DNA from: RPQJ01 sp041910015 | GTDB taxonomy: Bacteria > Pseudomonadota > Gammaproteobacteria > Steroidobacterales > Steroidobacteraceae | Direction of reading: 5' to 3' | Length of the DNA: 64,000 nucleotides | Assembly: GCA_041910015.1 (NCBI GenBank) | Contig: JAYRRR010000001.1 | Span: 118,356-182,355 of the forward strand | In this document: positions 25,362 through 34,718 of the stretch, one piece after another | Numbering within the stretch: the first letter of the stretch is position 1 | Layout of the letters: each line of letters opens with the position of its first letter | The notes under the pieces: generated by a model | Databases searched by the model: none | Told to the model about the DNA's origin: nothing | Seen by the model: the letters and a program-made list of their open reading frames with translations, nothing else | Made by a program: the position numbers and the translations under genes

Positions 25362-26537
25362 TCAGCGTCCGCCGCGCGGCAGACCGAGGACGCGTTCGCC
25401 AATCACGTTGCGCCGGATCTCGGAAGTGCCGCCCGCAATGGTGTTCTTGAATGCGTCGAGGTAGTCGGTGAGCCAGTCCGGGTTCTCCGCATGCGTCTCC
25501 AGACCCTCGTTGCCCAACAGCTCGACGGCGAACGCATAGACCCGCTTCGAGAGCTCGGCGTAGCACAATGCGACGATGTTGCCCTCGGGCCCCGGCACCG
25601 CCTGGCACATGCTCCGCGATACGCTGAGGTAGGTCATGGCGCGCAGCGCCGCCACCTCCGCCCGCAGTTTCAGCAGTTGCCCAGCCACCGCACCGTCCTC
25701 GATGGCTGGACGACAACCGTCCGCTGCACGGATCTCGTGCGCCATCCCGTAGAGCTTCTCGATCGTCGCCGCAAGGTGGATCTGGTGCGCGATGAAAGCC
25801 GTGCCGCGCTCGAAGCCGAGCGTGGTCATGGACACGTCCCAGCCGCCGTTCACTTCACCCACGACGTTCGCAAGCGGAATGCGCACATCGTCATAGAACA
25901 CCTGGCACAGGTTGCCGGTACCCGACATGGTCGGAATCTTCCTGACCCTGATGCCCGGTGCTTGCATGTCGCAGATCACCCAGGTGAGGCCCTTGTGGCG
26001 CTGCGCGCCCGGATCGGTGCGCACCAGGAGTTCCTGCCAGTCGGCCAGTGCGGCGTAGGAAGTCCAGATCTTGGAACCATTGACGACCAGATGATCGCCC
26101 TCGATGCGCGCCTGGGTCTTGAGGCTCGCCAGGTCCGAACCGGCATTCGGCTCGGAGAAGCCCTGGCACCAGACCGCCTCGCCCTTCAGGATCTTCGGCA
26201 GGTGAAAGCGCTTCTGCTCTTCGGTGCCGCGCACGATCAGCGTCGGCCCGGCGTGCGAAAGACCGACGAACGTCGAGCCACCCACCGGCGCGTGGGCCTC
26301 GGCGCACTCCTCGTACCAGATCACCTGCTGCATGAGCGGCAGACCGCAGCCGCCGTACTCCCTGGGCCAGGAGATGCCGGCCCAACCGCCCTCGTACTGC
26401 CGGCGCTGCCATTCCAGGTCGTACTCGCGCAGGGCCGCACCTGTGCGAGGCCGCTTGCCGCGCGGCACGTTCGCGCGCAGCCAACCACGGACTTCGTCGC
26501 GGAACCGCTCTTCTTCAGGCGTGTGCGACAGCTGCAT
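25362..26537 (-). CDS. acyl-CoA dehydrogenase, large partner subunit
   Basis: A 391-aa dehydrogenase with full flavin-binding signatures: WCQGFSEPNAGSDLASL, VVNGSKIWTS, and the C-terminal NTIAGGTSEIRRNVIGERVLGLPR. This C-terminus is typical of the catalytic subunit of FadE-like heteromeric enzymes. It forms a pair with the next gene and is preceded by a second pair. The ATG (MQLSHTPEEERFRDEV) lies 20 bp after the upstream stop. Confidence 0.92.
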   Translation of the reverse strand: MQLSHTPEEERFRDEVRGWLRANVPRGKRPRTGAALREYDLEWQRRQYEGGWAGISWPREYGGCGLPLMQQVIWYEECAEAHAPVGGSTFVGLSHAGPTLIVRGTEEQKRFHLPKILKGEAVWCQGFSEPNAGSDLASLKTQARIEGDHLVVNGSKIWTSYAALADWQELLVRTDPGAQRHKGLTWVICDMQAPGIRVRKIPTMSGTGNLCQVFYDDVRIPLANVVGEVNGGWDVSMTTLGFERGTAFIAHQIHLAATIEKLYGMAHEIRAADGCRPAIEDGAVAGQLLKLRAEVAALRAMTYLSVSRSMCQAVPGPEGNIVALCYAELSKRVYAFAVELLGNEGLETHAENPDWLTDYLDAFKNTIAGGTSEIRRNVIGERVLGLPRGGR

Positions 26538-26557
26538 GGCTCTCCCGCAATCCGGTC

Positions 26558-27682
26558 TCAGGCGACGGCATGCGCGGCGAAGCGATCGAGATGCCAGTCC
26601 GCGTCGCCGTAGAGCTTCTCGAAGGCGAGCAGATGGGTGTAGTAATGGCCGGCCGCGTACTCCGCCGTCATGGCGATGCTGCCGTGCAGCTGGATAGCCT
26701 GTGCGCCGACGATTCTCGCGGCATTCACCGCGACGACCTTGGCGGCGGACACCATGGCGCCGCGCTGCACCGCCGGCGCATCGATGTGTGCCAGTCCACA
26801 GCAGAGGATCGAGCGGGCTTCCTGCACCTCCACGAACATCTCCGCAAGGCGGTGCTGCAGGGCCTGGAAGCGCCCGAGCGGCTGGCCGAACTGCACGCGC
26901 GTCTTCAGGTAATCGGCTGTCATCTGCAGCACGGCCTCCATGGCGCCAAGAGCCATCGCGACCCGTGCCAGCGCGGCACGATCGATGGCCTCCCGCAGGA
27001 CAACGGGCGCGGCGACCTCATCGGCAAGCAGGCACGTTGCCGGCACGCGCACGTCGTCCAGCACGACGTCCGCGGCCCGGGTGCCATCCACCAGTGAATA
27101 GGTGCTCATCCGTACGCCCGCGGCGGTGGCATCGACGAGAAACAGCGCCAGGTCGCCTGCCCCCTCGGGCCGCGCCGAGACAATCAGGCGGTCCGCCGCC
27201 TGCGCGTCGAGCACCCAGCTCTTGCAGCCCCGCAGCAGGAAATCCTCGCCGCGACGTCCGGCGACCACGCTGGGACGCTCGGTGTCGTAGCGTCCGCCGA
27301 CTTCGTCGTGCGCGAGTGCCAGGCGGTCACGCCCCTCAACGACCGCCTGCAATTCGGCGCGAGCCGCTCCGCCATGGTCGCATCGCGCGAGGATGTGGCC
27401 GCACAGCACGACCGTCGATACATAGGGCTCGAGCGCGAGCGCGCGACCGAACTCCTCCAGCAGGATCGCCGTCTCGACGAACGTGCAGGGCCAGCCACCG
27501 GCCTCTTCCGGCTGGCCGAGTGCCAGCCAGCCGAGTTCGGCATAGCGAGCCCAGCATCCGGCGGACATCCCGGTCTCGCTCGCCAGCAGCGCACGACGCA
27601 CGTCGAAGCCATAGTGCTCGCGGAAGAAGCGTCGTGCCCCGTCGCGCAACATCTGCTGTTCGTCGGTGAGATCGAGATCCAT
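26558..27682 (-). CDS. acyl-CoA dehydrogenase, short partner subunit
   Basis: A 374-aa member lacking the strong EPNAGSD segment of its neighbour but retaining KTRVQFGQPLGRFQALQHRLAEM and IQLHGSIAMTAEY in the C-domain. With the gene just upstream it makes the first of two large/small pairs in this unit. Starts at ATG (MDLDLTDEQQMLRDGARR), 8 bp after the partner's stop; the frame is open further upstream but only as Arg-rich antisense-like sequence. Probably an obligate heteromer subunit. Confidence 0.88.
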   Translation of the reverse strand: MDLDLTDEQQMLRDGARRFFREHYGFDVRRALLASETGMSAGCWARYAELGWLALGQPEEAGGWPCTFVETAILLEEFGRALALEPYVSTVVLCGHILARCDHGGAARAELQAVVEGRDRLALAHDEVGGRYDTERPSVVAGRRGEDFLLRGCKSWVLDAQAADRLIVSARPEGAGDLALFLVDATAAGVRMSTYSLVDGTRAADVVLDDVRVPATCLLADEVAAPVVLREAIDRAALARVAMALGAMEAVLQMTADYLKTRVQFGQPLGRFQALQHRLAEMFVEVQEARSILCCGLAHIDAPAVQRGAMVSAAKVVAVNAARIVGAQAIQLHGSIAMTAEYAAGHYYTHLLAFEKLYGDADWHLDRFAAHAVA

Positions 27683-27690
27683 CGGTCGGC

Positions 27691-28896
27691 TCACAGTCCG
27701 AAGACGCGCCGGGCGATGATGTTCTTCTGCACCTCGCGCGTGCCGCCGTAGAGCGTTGCGGCCCGCGCGTACAGGAACTGACCCAGGCGCCCCGGCACGT
27801 AGGCCGGCCAGAGCGGCGTGCCTTCGATCACCTCGGCGCTGCGGTCGTGCTGGCGAAACACACGCAGGGCACGCGGGCCGAGTGCGTCGATCTGCAGCTC
27901 CGCGACGCGCTGCTGCATCTCCGAGCCGCGGATCTTGAGCGCCGAGACCACGGCATCCGCGTCGTGCTGATTCTTCTCCCCGGCCAGGATGCGCAGCACC
28001 GACCACTCGAGCGCCAGCAGATCGACCTCCACGCGCGCGATCATGCGCGCGAACTCCGGCGTGTCGATGAGCCGCTGTCCGCCGGCGCGCTCGGCACGGG
28101 CGATCTCCTTGGCCTTCTCCAGCTCGCGCTTGTTGCGGTAGAGATAGGCGCTCGCGGTGCGTTCCTTCTCCAGCAGGTACTTCGCATAGGTCCAGCCCTG
28201 ACCTGGCTCGCCGACCAGGTTCTCGCGCGGCACGCACACGCCGTCGAGAAACACTTCGTTGAGATCCCGCCCCCCGTTCAGGGCTTCAATGGGGCGAATG
28301 CGGATGCCCGGAGCGCTCATCGGCACGAGCAGCATCGAGATGCCGCGCTGCGGCTTTGCCGACGGATCGGTACGCACCAGGAAGAACCCCCAGTCCGCCT
28401 CGCCGGCGTCACTGGTCCAGATCTTCTGGCCGTGGATCACCCATTCGTCGCCCACGAGCTCTGCGCGCGTGCGCAGGCTGGCCAGATCCGAGCCGGCATT
28501 GGGTTCGGAGAATCCCTGGCACCAGATTTCGTCGCCCCGCAGCATCGGCGGCAGGTAGCGTCGCTTCTGTGCTTCCGAACCAAAGGCAATGAGCACGGGA
28601 CCGATCATGTGCGTGCCCTGCCAGCCGTAGTCGATGGCATCGGCGCGGTAGATCTCCTCCATGAAGATGTGCCGCTGCATCGCCGTCCAGTCCGTGCCGC
28701 CGAACCCGACCGGCCAGTGCGGCGCCCCCCAGCCGCGGTCGTGGAGGATGCGCTGCCAGCGGCGGAAATCACCGATGTCCGGCGGCTGCGAGCAGATGTA
28801 GCTGCGGCGAGCCATGCCCTGCGGCAGATGCAGCTCGATGAACTCCCGCACTTCGGCGCGAAAAGCCGCATCGCCAAGGCTGGGCTCGAAATGCAT
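27691..28896 (-). CDS. acyl-CoA dehydrogenase, large partner subunit
   Basis: A 401-aa dehydrogenase: WCQGFSEPNAGSDLASLRT, VIHGQKIWTSDAGEADW and the C-terminal YGGTREVQKNIIARRVFGL. It is the first gene of a four-dehydrogenase unit (28896 to 24328) and partners the 374-aa gene that follows. A copy of the shared palindrome is 34 bp upstream of its ATG, suggesting that the whole unit answers to the same regulator as the ketone carboxylase operon. Confidence 0.92.
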   Translation of the reverse strand: MHFEPSLGDAAFRAEVREFIELHLPQGMARRSYICSQPPDIGDFRRWQRILHDRGWGAPHWPVGFGGTDWTAMQRHIFMEEIYRADAIDYGWQGTHMIGPVLIAFGSEAQKRRYLPPMLRGDEIWCQGFSEPNAGSDLASLRTRAELVGDEWVIHGQKIWTSDAGEADWGFFLVRTDPSAKPQRGISMLLVPMSAPGIRIRPIEALNGGRDLNEVFLDGVCVPRENLVGEPGQGWTYAKYLLEKERTASAYLYRNKRELEKAKEIARAERAGGQRLIDTPEFARMIARVEVDLLALEWSVLRILAGEKNQHDADAVVSALKIRGSEMQQRVAELQIDALGPRALRVFRQHDRSAEVIEGTPLWPAYVPGRLGQFLYARAATLYGGTREVQKNIIARRVFGL

Positions 28897-28930
28897 GGCC
28901 CGGATTCTTATGAGCAGGGTCCGCCGGGAA

Positions 28931-28948
28931 ATCGTCTGAACGGACTAA
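28931..28948 (-). promoter_or_regulatory. 18-bp palindromic element, copy 3
   Basis: Reads TTAGTCCGTTCAGACGAT toward the acyl-CoA dehydrogenase unit, centred about 43 bp before the ATG, in the 67-bp spacer after the CaiB/BaiF gene. Confidence 0.65.
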
Positions 28949-28963
28949 GATGGCGACGCGCGA

Positions 28964-30178
28964 TCAGAAGACGACACCAGCCACCTTGAGATCGATGATC
29001 TGCTCCTCGCTGTAGCCGAGCTCGACCAGCACCTCGTCGTTGTGGGCGCCGAGCCCGGGGGCCGCCCGGGCGTTCAGCGCTTGGCGGTCGAACTGCAGTG
29101 GCGTGCTGACCATCGTGAGCGCACGGCCGTTGCCGTAGTCGACGTCCTGGATGAAGCGGTTGGCCAGCGCCTGTGGATCCCGCGTCAGCTCTCCGGCCTG
29201 CTGCACGATGTTCCACTGCCCTTCCTGGCGCGCGAGGATCGCCTGCCACTCCTCGAGCGTGCGGGTGGAGAAGAGTTCGTCCAGCGCAGCCACGCAGGCC
29301 CGGAGATTCGCCGCGCGACTCTCGTCGCTGTCGAAACGGGAATCGACGATCAGGTCGGGGCGTCCTGCGGCCTCGCAGAACCCTGGCCAGTAACGCTGAC
29401 CCTGCAGCATGCAGAGTGCGATGAAGCGACCGTCGGCGGTGCGGTAGCTGTTCACGAGCGGGTTGGGCACCACATCGCGACTGAGCTTTGGCAGCTCGTT
29501 CACTCCCGCGAGCGCCGCGCCGACGATGCCGGTCTGCATCACCCACATGGAGGTACCGAGCAGCGAAGCGTCGACGACGGAAACCTTGCCGGTCATCGCG
29601 CGCTGGGCGAGCGCTGCCGCAATGCCACCCGCCAGGATCGCGCCGCTGATGCTGTCGCCGAAAGCACCCCCAGGCTGTCCCAGCACGTGGGGAGCGCCGT
29701 CAGGCGTCACTGCCGAGGCAATGCCGCCCCGGGCCCAGAACGAGAGCGAGTCGTAACCGCCCTTGTCCGCCTCCGGACCGAAGGCCCCCTGCCCGCTGCC
29801 GACGGCGTAGATGAGCCTCGGGTGACGGCTTCTGATGTCCTCGATGTCGATCTTCAGCTTGCGACGTGCCGAAGGCAGCAGGCTCACGAGGAAAACGTCG
29901 GCGTCCCCGAGCAGCCGGTGCAGAAGCTCCGTCGCACCTTCCACGTTGAGGTCGACGGTGATGCTGCGCTTGCCGCGGTTGAAGATCTCCCAGAGGAACG
30001 TGAAGCCGTAGGCGCCCGGTGCGATGCCGGAGTACGTGAGCGCGCGCATCGGGTCGCCCGCGGGTGGCTCGATCTTGACCACTTCCGCGCCCATGTCGGC
30101 GAGCACCGCGCCCGCCGCAGGCACGAAGGCCCACATCGACACCTCGACGACCTTGACGCCCGCGAGCGGCTGGTTCAT
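28964..30178 (-). CDS. CaiB/BaiF family III CoA-transferase
   Basis: A 404-aa family III CoA-transferase. GGAFGDSISGA carries the probable nucleophile Asp175; VDLNVEGATELLHRLL and NRGKRSITVDLN are typical. It lacks the GHDINY segment of the racemase branch, so true CoA transfer to a pathway acid is more likely. The ATG (MNQPLAGVKVVEV) is used; a GTG two codons earlier is possible. Follows the amidohydrolase gene by 21 bp and is probably co-transcribed with it. Confidence 0.87.
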   Translation of the reverse strand: MNQPLAGVKVVEVSMWAFVPAAGAVLADMGAEVVKIEPPAGDPMRALTYSGIAPGAYGFTFLWEIFNRGKRSITVDLNVEGATELLHRLLGDADVFLVSLLPSARRKLKIDIEDIRSRHPRLIYAVGSGQGAFGPEADKGGYDSLSFWARGGIASAVTPDGAPHVLGQPGGAFGDSISGAILAGGIAAALAQRAMTGKVSVVDASLLGTSMWVMQTGIVGAALAGVNELPKLSRDVVPNPLVNSYRTADGRFIALCMLQGQRYWPGFCEAAGRPDLIVDSRFDSDESRAANLRACVAALDELFSTRTLEEWQAILARQEGQWNIVQQAGELTRDPQALANRFIQDVDYGNGRALTMVSTPLQFDRQALNARAAPGLGAHNDEVLVELGYSEEQIIDLKVAGVVF

Positions 30179-30199
30179 GAGCACGCGACGGCGGCCGCG

Positions 30200-31516
30200 T
30201 CAGGCCGCCGACCTGTTGAGCGCTTCGACCACCCGCGCCACGTCCCCCGAGGTCACCGGACGCGGCGTGGCGCCGGGCGGCAGAGGATGCACTCCGCCGT
30301 AGGACACCGGCGTCGTGCTCACGTGCCTTGCCTGCGCGCGCAGCGCACCCACGGTACAGTTCTTCCGGCCACCGAGCATGCCGACGGCGTCGAACTTGAA
30401 CACCTCGAGCGCATTCATGTAGGTGATCCGGTCGATGGTGGCATCGGGCAGATGCTTCACGCTGTCGTGCAGGCGCTCCGGCGTGTGGGGCCACACCGAG
30501 TCCGAGTGCGGATAATCGCATTCGTAAGCGATGTTCTTCTCGCCGATGGCATCGACGTTGCGCAGGCCGAACCGGTCTTCGATGAAGCACGTCAGGAAGT
30601 GCTCACGGAAGCGGTCGCTCGGCAGGCGGCCCGGCCCGAAATCCGCATGCGTCCAGGCACGATGATGGCTGTAGACGAAGTCGGCCCGCTCGACCAGCGC
30701 CGGTATCCAGCCGATCCCCGCCTCGGCGAGGCAGATCTTGAGGTTTGGATAGCGGTCGAGTGCGCTGAGGAAGAGCCAGTCGGCGGCGGAATTCGCCACC
30801 GCCATGGGCATGCTGATGATCCAGCAGTCGATCGGAGACTCCATCGATGCGTGCGGCGCGCGGGCGCCGGAAGCGATGTGGAGGTTGATGACCACCTCGT
30901 GTTCGGAGCAAGCGCGCCACAGGGGTTCCCAGTGGGCGTTGTGGATGCTGGGACAGCCCTTGAGCGACGGGTTGTCGCACATGCTGATGGCGCGGCAACC
31001 CTTGGCCGCGACCCGCCGGACTTCGGCCGCGGCCGCCTCGATGTTCCAGAAAGGAATGATCGCCATCGGAATGTTGCGACCCGGATAGGCCCCGCACCAC
31101 TCGTCGATGTGCCAGTCGTTGTATGCGCGCAGCAGGACCAGTGCGTTTTCCTGGTTGGGCAGCGACTGGAAGAACGAGCCGTCGAGATCGACGTAAGTGG
31201 GAAAGTTCACCGCAGCGACGATGCCGTTGGCGTTCATGTCCTCGATGCGCGCCTTGATGTCCCAGCAACCGGCGCGCATCTGGTCGAGCCGCTCGGATTC
31301 CGAACCGAGTTCCTCGCGCACCCGTCCGGCGGCGGCGCACAGCCCGAAGTTCTGCAGCATCCGCCCCTCGATGACCCAGTATTGCGAGCCGTCGGCGCGC
31401 TCCTTCCATTGCGGCTTGATGCTCTGGTGCTTTGCGGAAAGATGCCGGTCCCACATCGTGGGAGGTTCGATGATGTGGTCGTCCACACTGACGACGACCA
31501 TGTCATTCATTTCCAT
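30200..31516 (-). CDS. amidohydrolase-2 family (TIM-barrel) protein
   Basis: A 438-aa metal-dependent hydrolase/decarboxylase. SVDDHIIEPPTMW is the standard opening (DxH-type metal site), followed by VNLHIASG, LAEAGIGWIPALVERAD and YECDYPHSDSVWP with the late His/Asp. These long members are common in steroid and terpenoid clusters and are usually functionally unassigned. The ATG (MEMNDMVVVSVDDH) has GGAGA at 8 nt spacing. It is the leading gene of a two-gene unit with the CoA-transferase. Confidence 0.87.
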   Translation of the reverse strand: MEMNDMVVVSVDDHIIEPPTMWDRHLSAKHQSIKPQWKERADGSQYWVIEGRMLQNFGLCAAAGRVREELGSESERLDQMRAGCWDIKARIEDMNANGIVAAVNFPTYVDLDGSFFQSLPNQENALVLLRAYNDWHIDEWCGAYPGRNIPMAIIPFWNIEAAAAEVRRVAAKGCRAISMCDNPSLKGCPSIHNAHWEPLWRACSEHEVVINLHIASGARAPHASMESPIDCWIISMPMAVANSAADWLFLSALDRYPNLKICLAEAGIGWIPALVERADFVYSHHRAWTHADFGPGRLPSDRFREHFLTCFIEDRFGLRNVDAIGEKNIAYECDYPHSDSVWPHTPERLHDSVKHLPDATIDRITYMNALEVFKFDAVGMLGGRKNCTVGALRAQARHVSTTPVSYGGVHPLPPGATPRPVTSGDVARVVEALNRSAA

Positions 31517-31653
31517 TGCGTGTGTCTCCGGCGAATGCGAACGGGGCTGCCTGGACCGAGTATGGAATTGGCGCGCAGCCGGTGACGATCGCCGGAATCG
31601 CAACACACTGTCATGCCACGGCAACAATGCCGGCGCCCGTGGCGACGGGAACT

Positions 31654-32865
31654 TCAGTTGATCGAGGCGACGCTGTTGACGAGCAGCCGCATCAGGGTGG
31701 TCTGACGCTTGACGCCCGTCTTGGAGAATATTGCGCGAAGGTGTGCGCGCGCGGTGTTCTTGCGGATCGCCATCTGCGCGGCTGCCTCGTCGAGCGTGAG
31801 CCCGTCGACCAGCAGCAGCGAGAGCTTCGCCTCCGCGTGCGTGAAGTGAAAAAGCCGCTGCATGAGCTCGCGCGATGGCGAGAGATTCCGTTCTGGATCG
31901 CGGATGAAGACCGCCGCGGTCGGCCGGTTCGGCCCTTCCGTCCCCTCCGAGAGCGGAATCGGGCGGATCAGCAGACTCAGGCTCGCGCGCCCCGAGGGGC
32001 GGGTTATCGAAATCGCTTCGGCAACCGCCAATTGACCGGGCGGCATCTCGAGCGTCTGGCGGATCAGTCGCTGCAACTCCTTGTGCTCGCCCCGATACTC
32101 GGCGGAGAGCCCCGCCGCGCCGACGGTGAGCCCGTCGCGCTCCGCCAGAATCGCCTGCGCGATGCTGTTGGCACGCAACACCGACCCTTTTCCGTCGAGG
32201 ATCAACGAGCCCACCAGCATGCTGCTCATCACGTTCGCATAGAGCTTCATCTCCGTTTCCATCTGCCCGACGCGGGTGTGGAGATTGAGAGCGCGCTTGA
32301 AGTGCGGGATGAGCGCCTGGACGAGAGCCTTGTCGCTCGAGGAGAAGTCTCTTGCCCTGGGTGGGCGTGTAAAGCGCAACCGGAACTCCCGGCCCGCCTC
32401 CCCGTGGATGTCGGCACCGAGTACGTAGCGCACGTGCCGCGGCTCGACGTACTGGCGAAAGAACTCCCCCTTGACGTACTTCTCCGGATCGACGATCTCG
32501 TCGAGCGTCACTGCCCGATCCGGTGGCAGCCCGACGAATGGATCGAGCGCAAGGACCGGGAACTGTGCGTAGACATAGTTGTAGACATGCGACTCCCGGT
32601 CACCGTCGCGCATGACCACACCCATCGCCTGGTCCCCGGGCGGGCGGAGGATGAGCACGACCTCGTTGGCCTGCAGCCAGCTGCGCAGCTGCAGCATCGC
32701 GCTACTGCAGGGGATGGTCTCCAGCGGACCCTCGTATACCAGATCCAGGAGCTCGCAGAAGCGCTCGAACGGCATGTGCCGGGCCGCCAGCAGCTGCGAC
32801 AGCCGCCGATCGCTGGACTGTCCGGCAGTCTTCGCCGTCTGCTTCAAACCTCGTGCTGTCGCCAT
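31654..32865 (-). CDS. LuxR-type transcriptional regulator
   Basis: A regulator of about 403 aa with a C-terminal LuxR helix-turn-helix: FTHAEAKLSLLLVDGLTLDEAAAQMA then TARAHLRAIFSKTGVKRQ. The long N-terminal part has no recognisable autoinducer or receiver domain; a PAS-like sensor stretch (GSLILDGKGSVLRANSIAQAIL) precedes the HTH. This layout resembles TeiR, the LuxR-type activator of testosterone degradation in Comamonas. The start is uncertain: ATG 32865 has an SD too close; GTG 32907 is an alternative. The only LuxR-type gene here and a candidate binder of the shared palindrome. Confidence 0.85.
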   Translation of the reverse strand: MATARGLKQTAKTAGQSSDRRLSQLLAARHMPFERFCELLDLVYEGPLETIPCSSAMLQLRSWLQANEVVLILRPPGDQAMGVVMRDGDRESHVYNYVYAQFPVLALDPFVGLPPDRAVTLDEIVDPEKYVKGEFFRQYVEPRHVRYVLGADIHGEAGREFRLRFTRPPRARDFSSSDKALVQALIPHFKRALNLHTRVGQMETEMKLYANVMSSMLVGSLILDGKGSVLRANSIAQAILAERDGLTVGAAGLSAEYRGEHKELQRLIRQTLEMPPGQLAVAEAISITRPSGRASLSLLIRPIPLSEGTEGPNRPTAAVFIRDPERNLSPSRELMQRLFHFTHAEAKLSLLLVDGLTLDEAAAQMAIRKNTARAHLRAIFSKTGVKRQTTLMRLLVNSVASIN

Positions 32866-32997
32866 CTCCCCACTGCCGACTGGCCGCGCCACCGCCCCGA
32901 AGCGCACCGATTGTCCATGATTTCCTTCGCGGCGGGAAGATGAAGTCCGGGTCAGCGGTGGCGGTTGTCGCGCGCCCGGTCTTTGCGGGCTGCGTCT

Positions 32998-33978
32998 TCA
33001 TCGTCGTTGCAGACCCGCGAGAACCTCGTGCTCGAAGAGCCGCAGGTGCTGCCACGCGAGCGCGGGCGGGATTCCTCCCACCATCGGATGCAACATCGCG
33101 AAAGCAGCCGGTCCTGCAGCGCGAAGCTCCCCGAGATAATCCTGCGGCGTCAGCACGCGATAGACGCCCGTCTTGCGCAGGGCTTCGGCGTCCGTGGCCG
33201 ACTGGTGCAACGCATCGCCGCCACGCGTGGCCTCCCAGGCCGCGTAGGCATTCGCCTCATGAAGGAAGTACGGCGCCAGTTCATCCCAGGCGCTTCGGGG
33301 ATCGCGGGACAGCATCGTGACGGCCGCGGACGCTCGACGCGCGGGACCCGGATCGGGCTTGCCCAGCTTCAGGCATTCGTCCCGATAGAATTCCCAGAGG
33401 GTCGGCAGATTGGGCGCGAAGCCATCGCCGATGCGAGCGGCCCGACGGGCAGCCACTTCGCTGCTGCCGCCGAGCGTGAGCGGCGGGCCGCCGCAACGGA
33501 ACGGCATCGGGTGGACTCGAACCATGCGGCCACGATACTCGAATGGCTCGCCGGTCCATGCCGCCTTGAGCGTCGTCACGACTTCGGTCATTCGTGCCGG
33601 CCGCTCGGACATCGGCACACCGAACATGGCGAATTCTTCCGGAACGTATCCGGCCACGAGGTTCACGTCGATGCGTCCCTTGCTGATCAGGTCGAGGATC
33701 GCGAGATCTTCCGCGAGGCGCAAAGGATCGTAGAACGAGGCGACCAGGAACAGCTGAATCGTCGCCGCGCGCGTCCTGGCGGCCACCGCCGCGCCCAGGG
33801 TGAGCGGGCTCGGCAGGTAACCGTCTTCCGAACCGTGGTGCTCGGCGAGCACGATCAGCCGTGCCCCCAGTCCATCGGCCCAGGTGGCCATTTCGAGCGC
33901 AGTGTCGACACGCTCCGCCATGGACGTTCCGCTGAAGGCGGGGTTTCGCAGATCGAACCGGATTCCGAAAGCTGTCAC
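32998..33978 (-). CDS. LLM-class flavin-dependent oxidoreductase
   Basis: A 326-aa luciferase-like oxidoreductase: LIVLAEHHGSEDGYLPSPL, DLISKGRIDVNLVAGYVPEEF and LGGSSEVAARRAARIGDGF. This EHHG/GRIDVNLVAGY layout resembles alkanal-monooxygenase-like enzymes. The start is a GTG (VTAFGIRFDLRN); a TTG seven codons earlier would abut the SnoaL-like stop. Coupled with the SnoaL-like gene in one unit under palindrome copy 4. Confidence 0.86.
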   Translation of the reverse strand: MTAFGIRFDLRNPAFSGTSMAERVDTALEMATWADGLGARLIVLAEHHGSEDGYLPSPLTLGAAVAARTRAATIQLFLVASFYDPLRLAEDLAILDLISKGRIDVNLVAGYVPEEFAMFGVPMSERPARMTEVVTTLKAAWTGEPFEYRGRMVRVHPMPFRCGGPPLTLGGSSEVAARRAARIGDGFAPNLPTLWEFYRDECLKLGKPDPGPARRASAAVTMLSRDPRSAWDELAPYFLHEANAYAAWEATRGGDALHQSATDAEALRKTGVYRVLTPQDYLGELRAAGPAAFAMLHPMVGGIPPALAWQHLRLFEHEVLAGLQRR

Positions 33979-33999
33979 GAGATTTCCCGAATCAATCAA

Positions 34000-34458
34000 T
34001 CAGACGAGGCCCAAGCCCGGCAACGGCAGCGGGATGGAGCAAAGCTGGCGCGAACGGAACTTCCAGACGCCCTCTTCCTTGACGTAGTTGTCCCTGTAAC
34101 AGCGGAAGTGCGATGCGCGGAAGCCCTTCCCGCCAATCCTGATCTCGATATACACGGAGCCCTCGGCCCGGTCGCGCTCCAGCATTTCGAAGTGATGACC
34201 GTGGATGCACAGCCGCGGATCCGCACTTGGCACCTCGATGACGGCATCCTTCGCATACAGCCCGACCATGCCCTGCACGTCCCTGGTGCGCGCGAATCGG
34301 GCATGGGCGATAGGCAACTGACGGATGGCTTCGCGATCCAGCCTCTCCACGGTTTGTTGCCTGAGCCTCGCCAGCTCCCGCCGGACTCGACGCGGGCGCG
34401 TGCCGGCGGCATCGAAGTCGCCATGCGCGGCAGCCATCCGGCGACGATTCTTGCTCAT
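34000..34458 (-). CDS. SnoaL-like / NTF2-fold protein
   Basis: A 152-aa polyketide-cyclase-like fold protein: VQGMVGLYAKDAVIEVPSAD, CIHGHHFEMLERDRAEGSVYIEIRI and HFRCYRDNYVKEEGVWKFRS. The N-terminal 40 residues are Arg-rich and less family-like. The ATG (MSKNRRRMAAAHG) has a long G-run SD. Likely a small dehydratase/isomerase or accessory subunit; function unassigned. It precedes the LLM gene without a real gap. Confidence 0.78.
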   Translation of the reverse strand: MSKNRRRMAAAHGDFDAAGTRPRRVRRELARLRQQTVERLDREAIRQLPIAHARFARTRDVQGMVGLYAKDAVIEVPSADPRLCIHGHHFEMLERDRAEGSVYIEIRIGGKGFRASHFRCYRDNYVKEEGVWKFRSRQLCSIPLPLPGLGLV

Positions 34459-34562
34459 GGCATCCCCCCCCTGTCGACCGGATCCCATGCTGCTGCACAT
34501 GCGCACTCGCAGCCGGCCGTCGGTCCGCGGACGGAGCCTAGGAAAGGGCGAGCGGCTGCTAC

Positions 34563-34580
34563 ATCGTCTGACCAGACTAA
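34563..34580 (-). promoter_or_regulatory. 18-bp palindromic element, copy 4
   Basis: Reads TTAGTCTGGTCAGACGAT toward the SnoaL-like/LLM unit, 104 bp before its start. The 260-bp spacer (34459-34718) is divergent with the TPR gene, so the site could serve either side. A separate 10-bp palindrome GTCCGCGGAC lies at 34523-34532. Confidence 0.62.
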
Positions 34581-34718
34581 GCCGGCGCGCGCGGGTCGGC
34601 CGTAGAGTGATCCACGTCGCCGGCCGTCTTGGCCACGCCAATGCACCCGGAACCCGCGTCGATCACAGTCGCGGAACCCGCCCGGCGCCATCGTCCGGCC
34701 CGAAGAGGAGACACGCTC

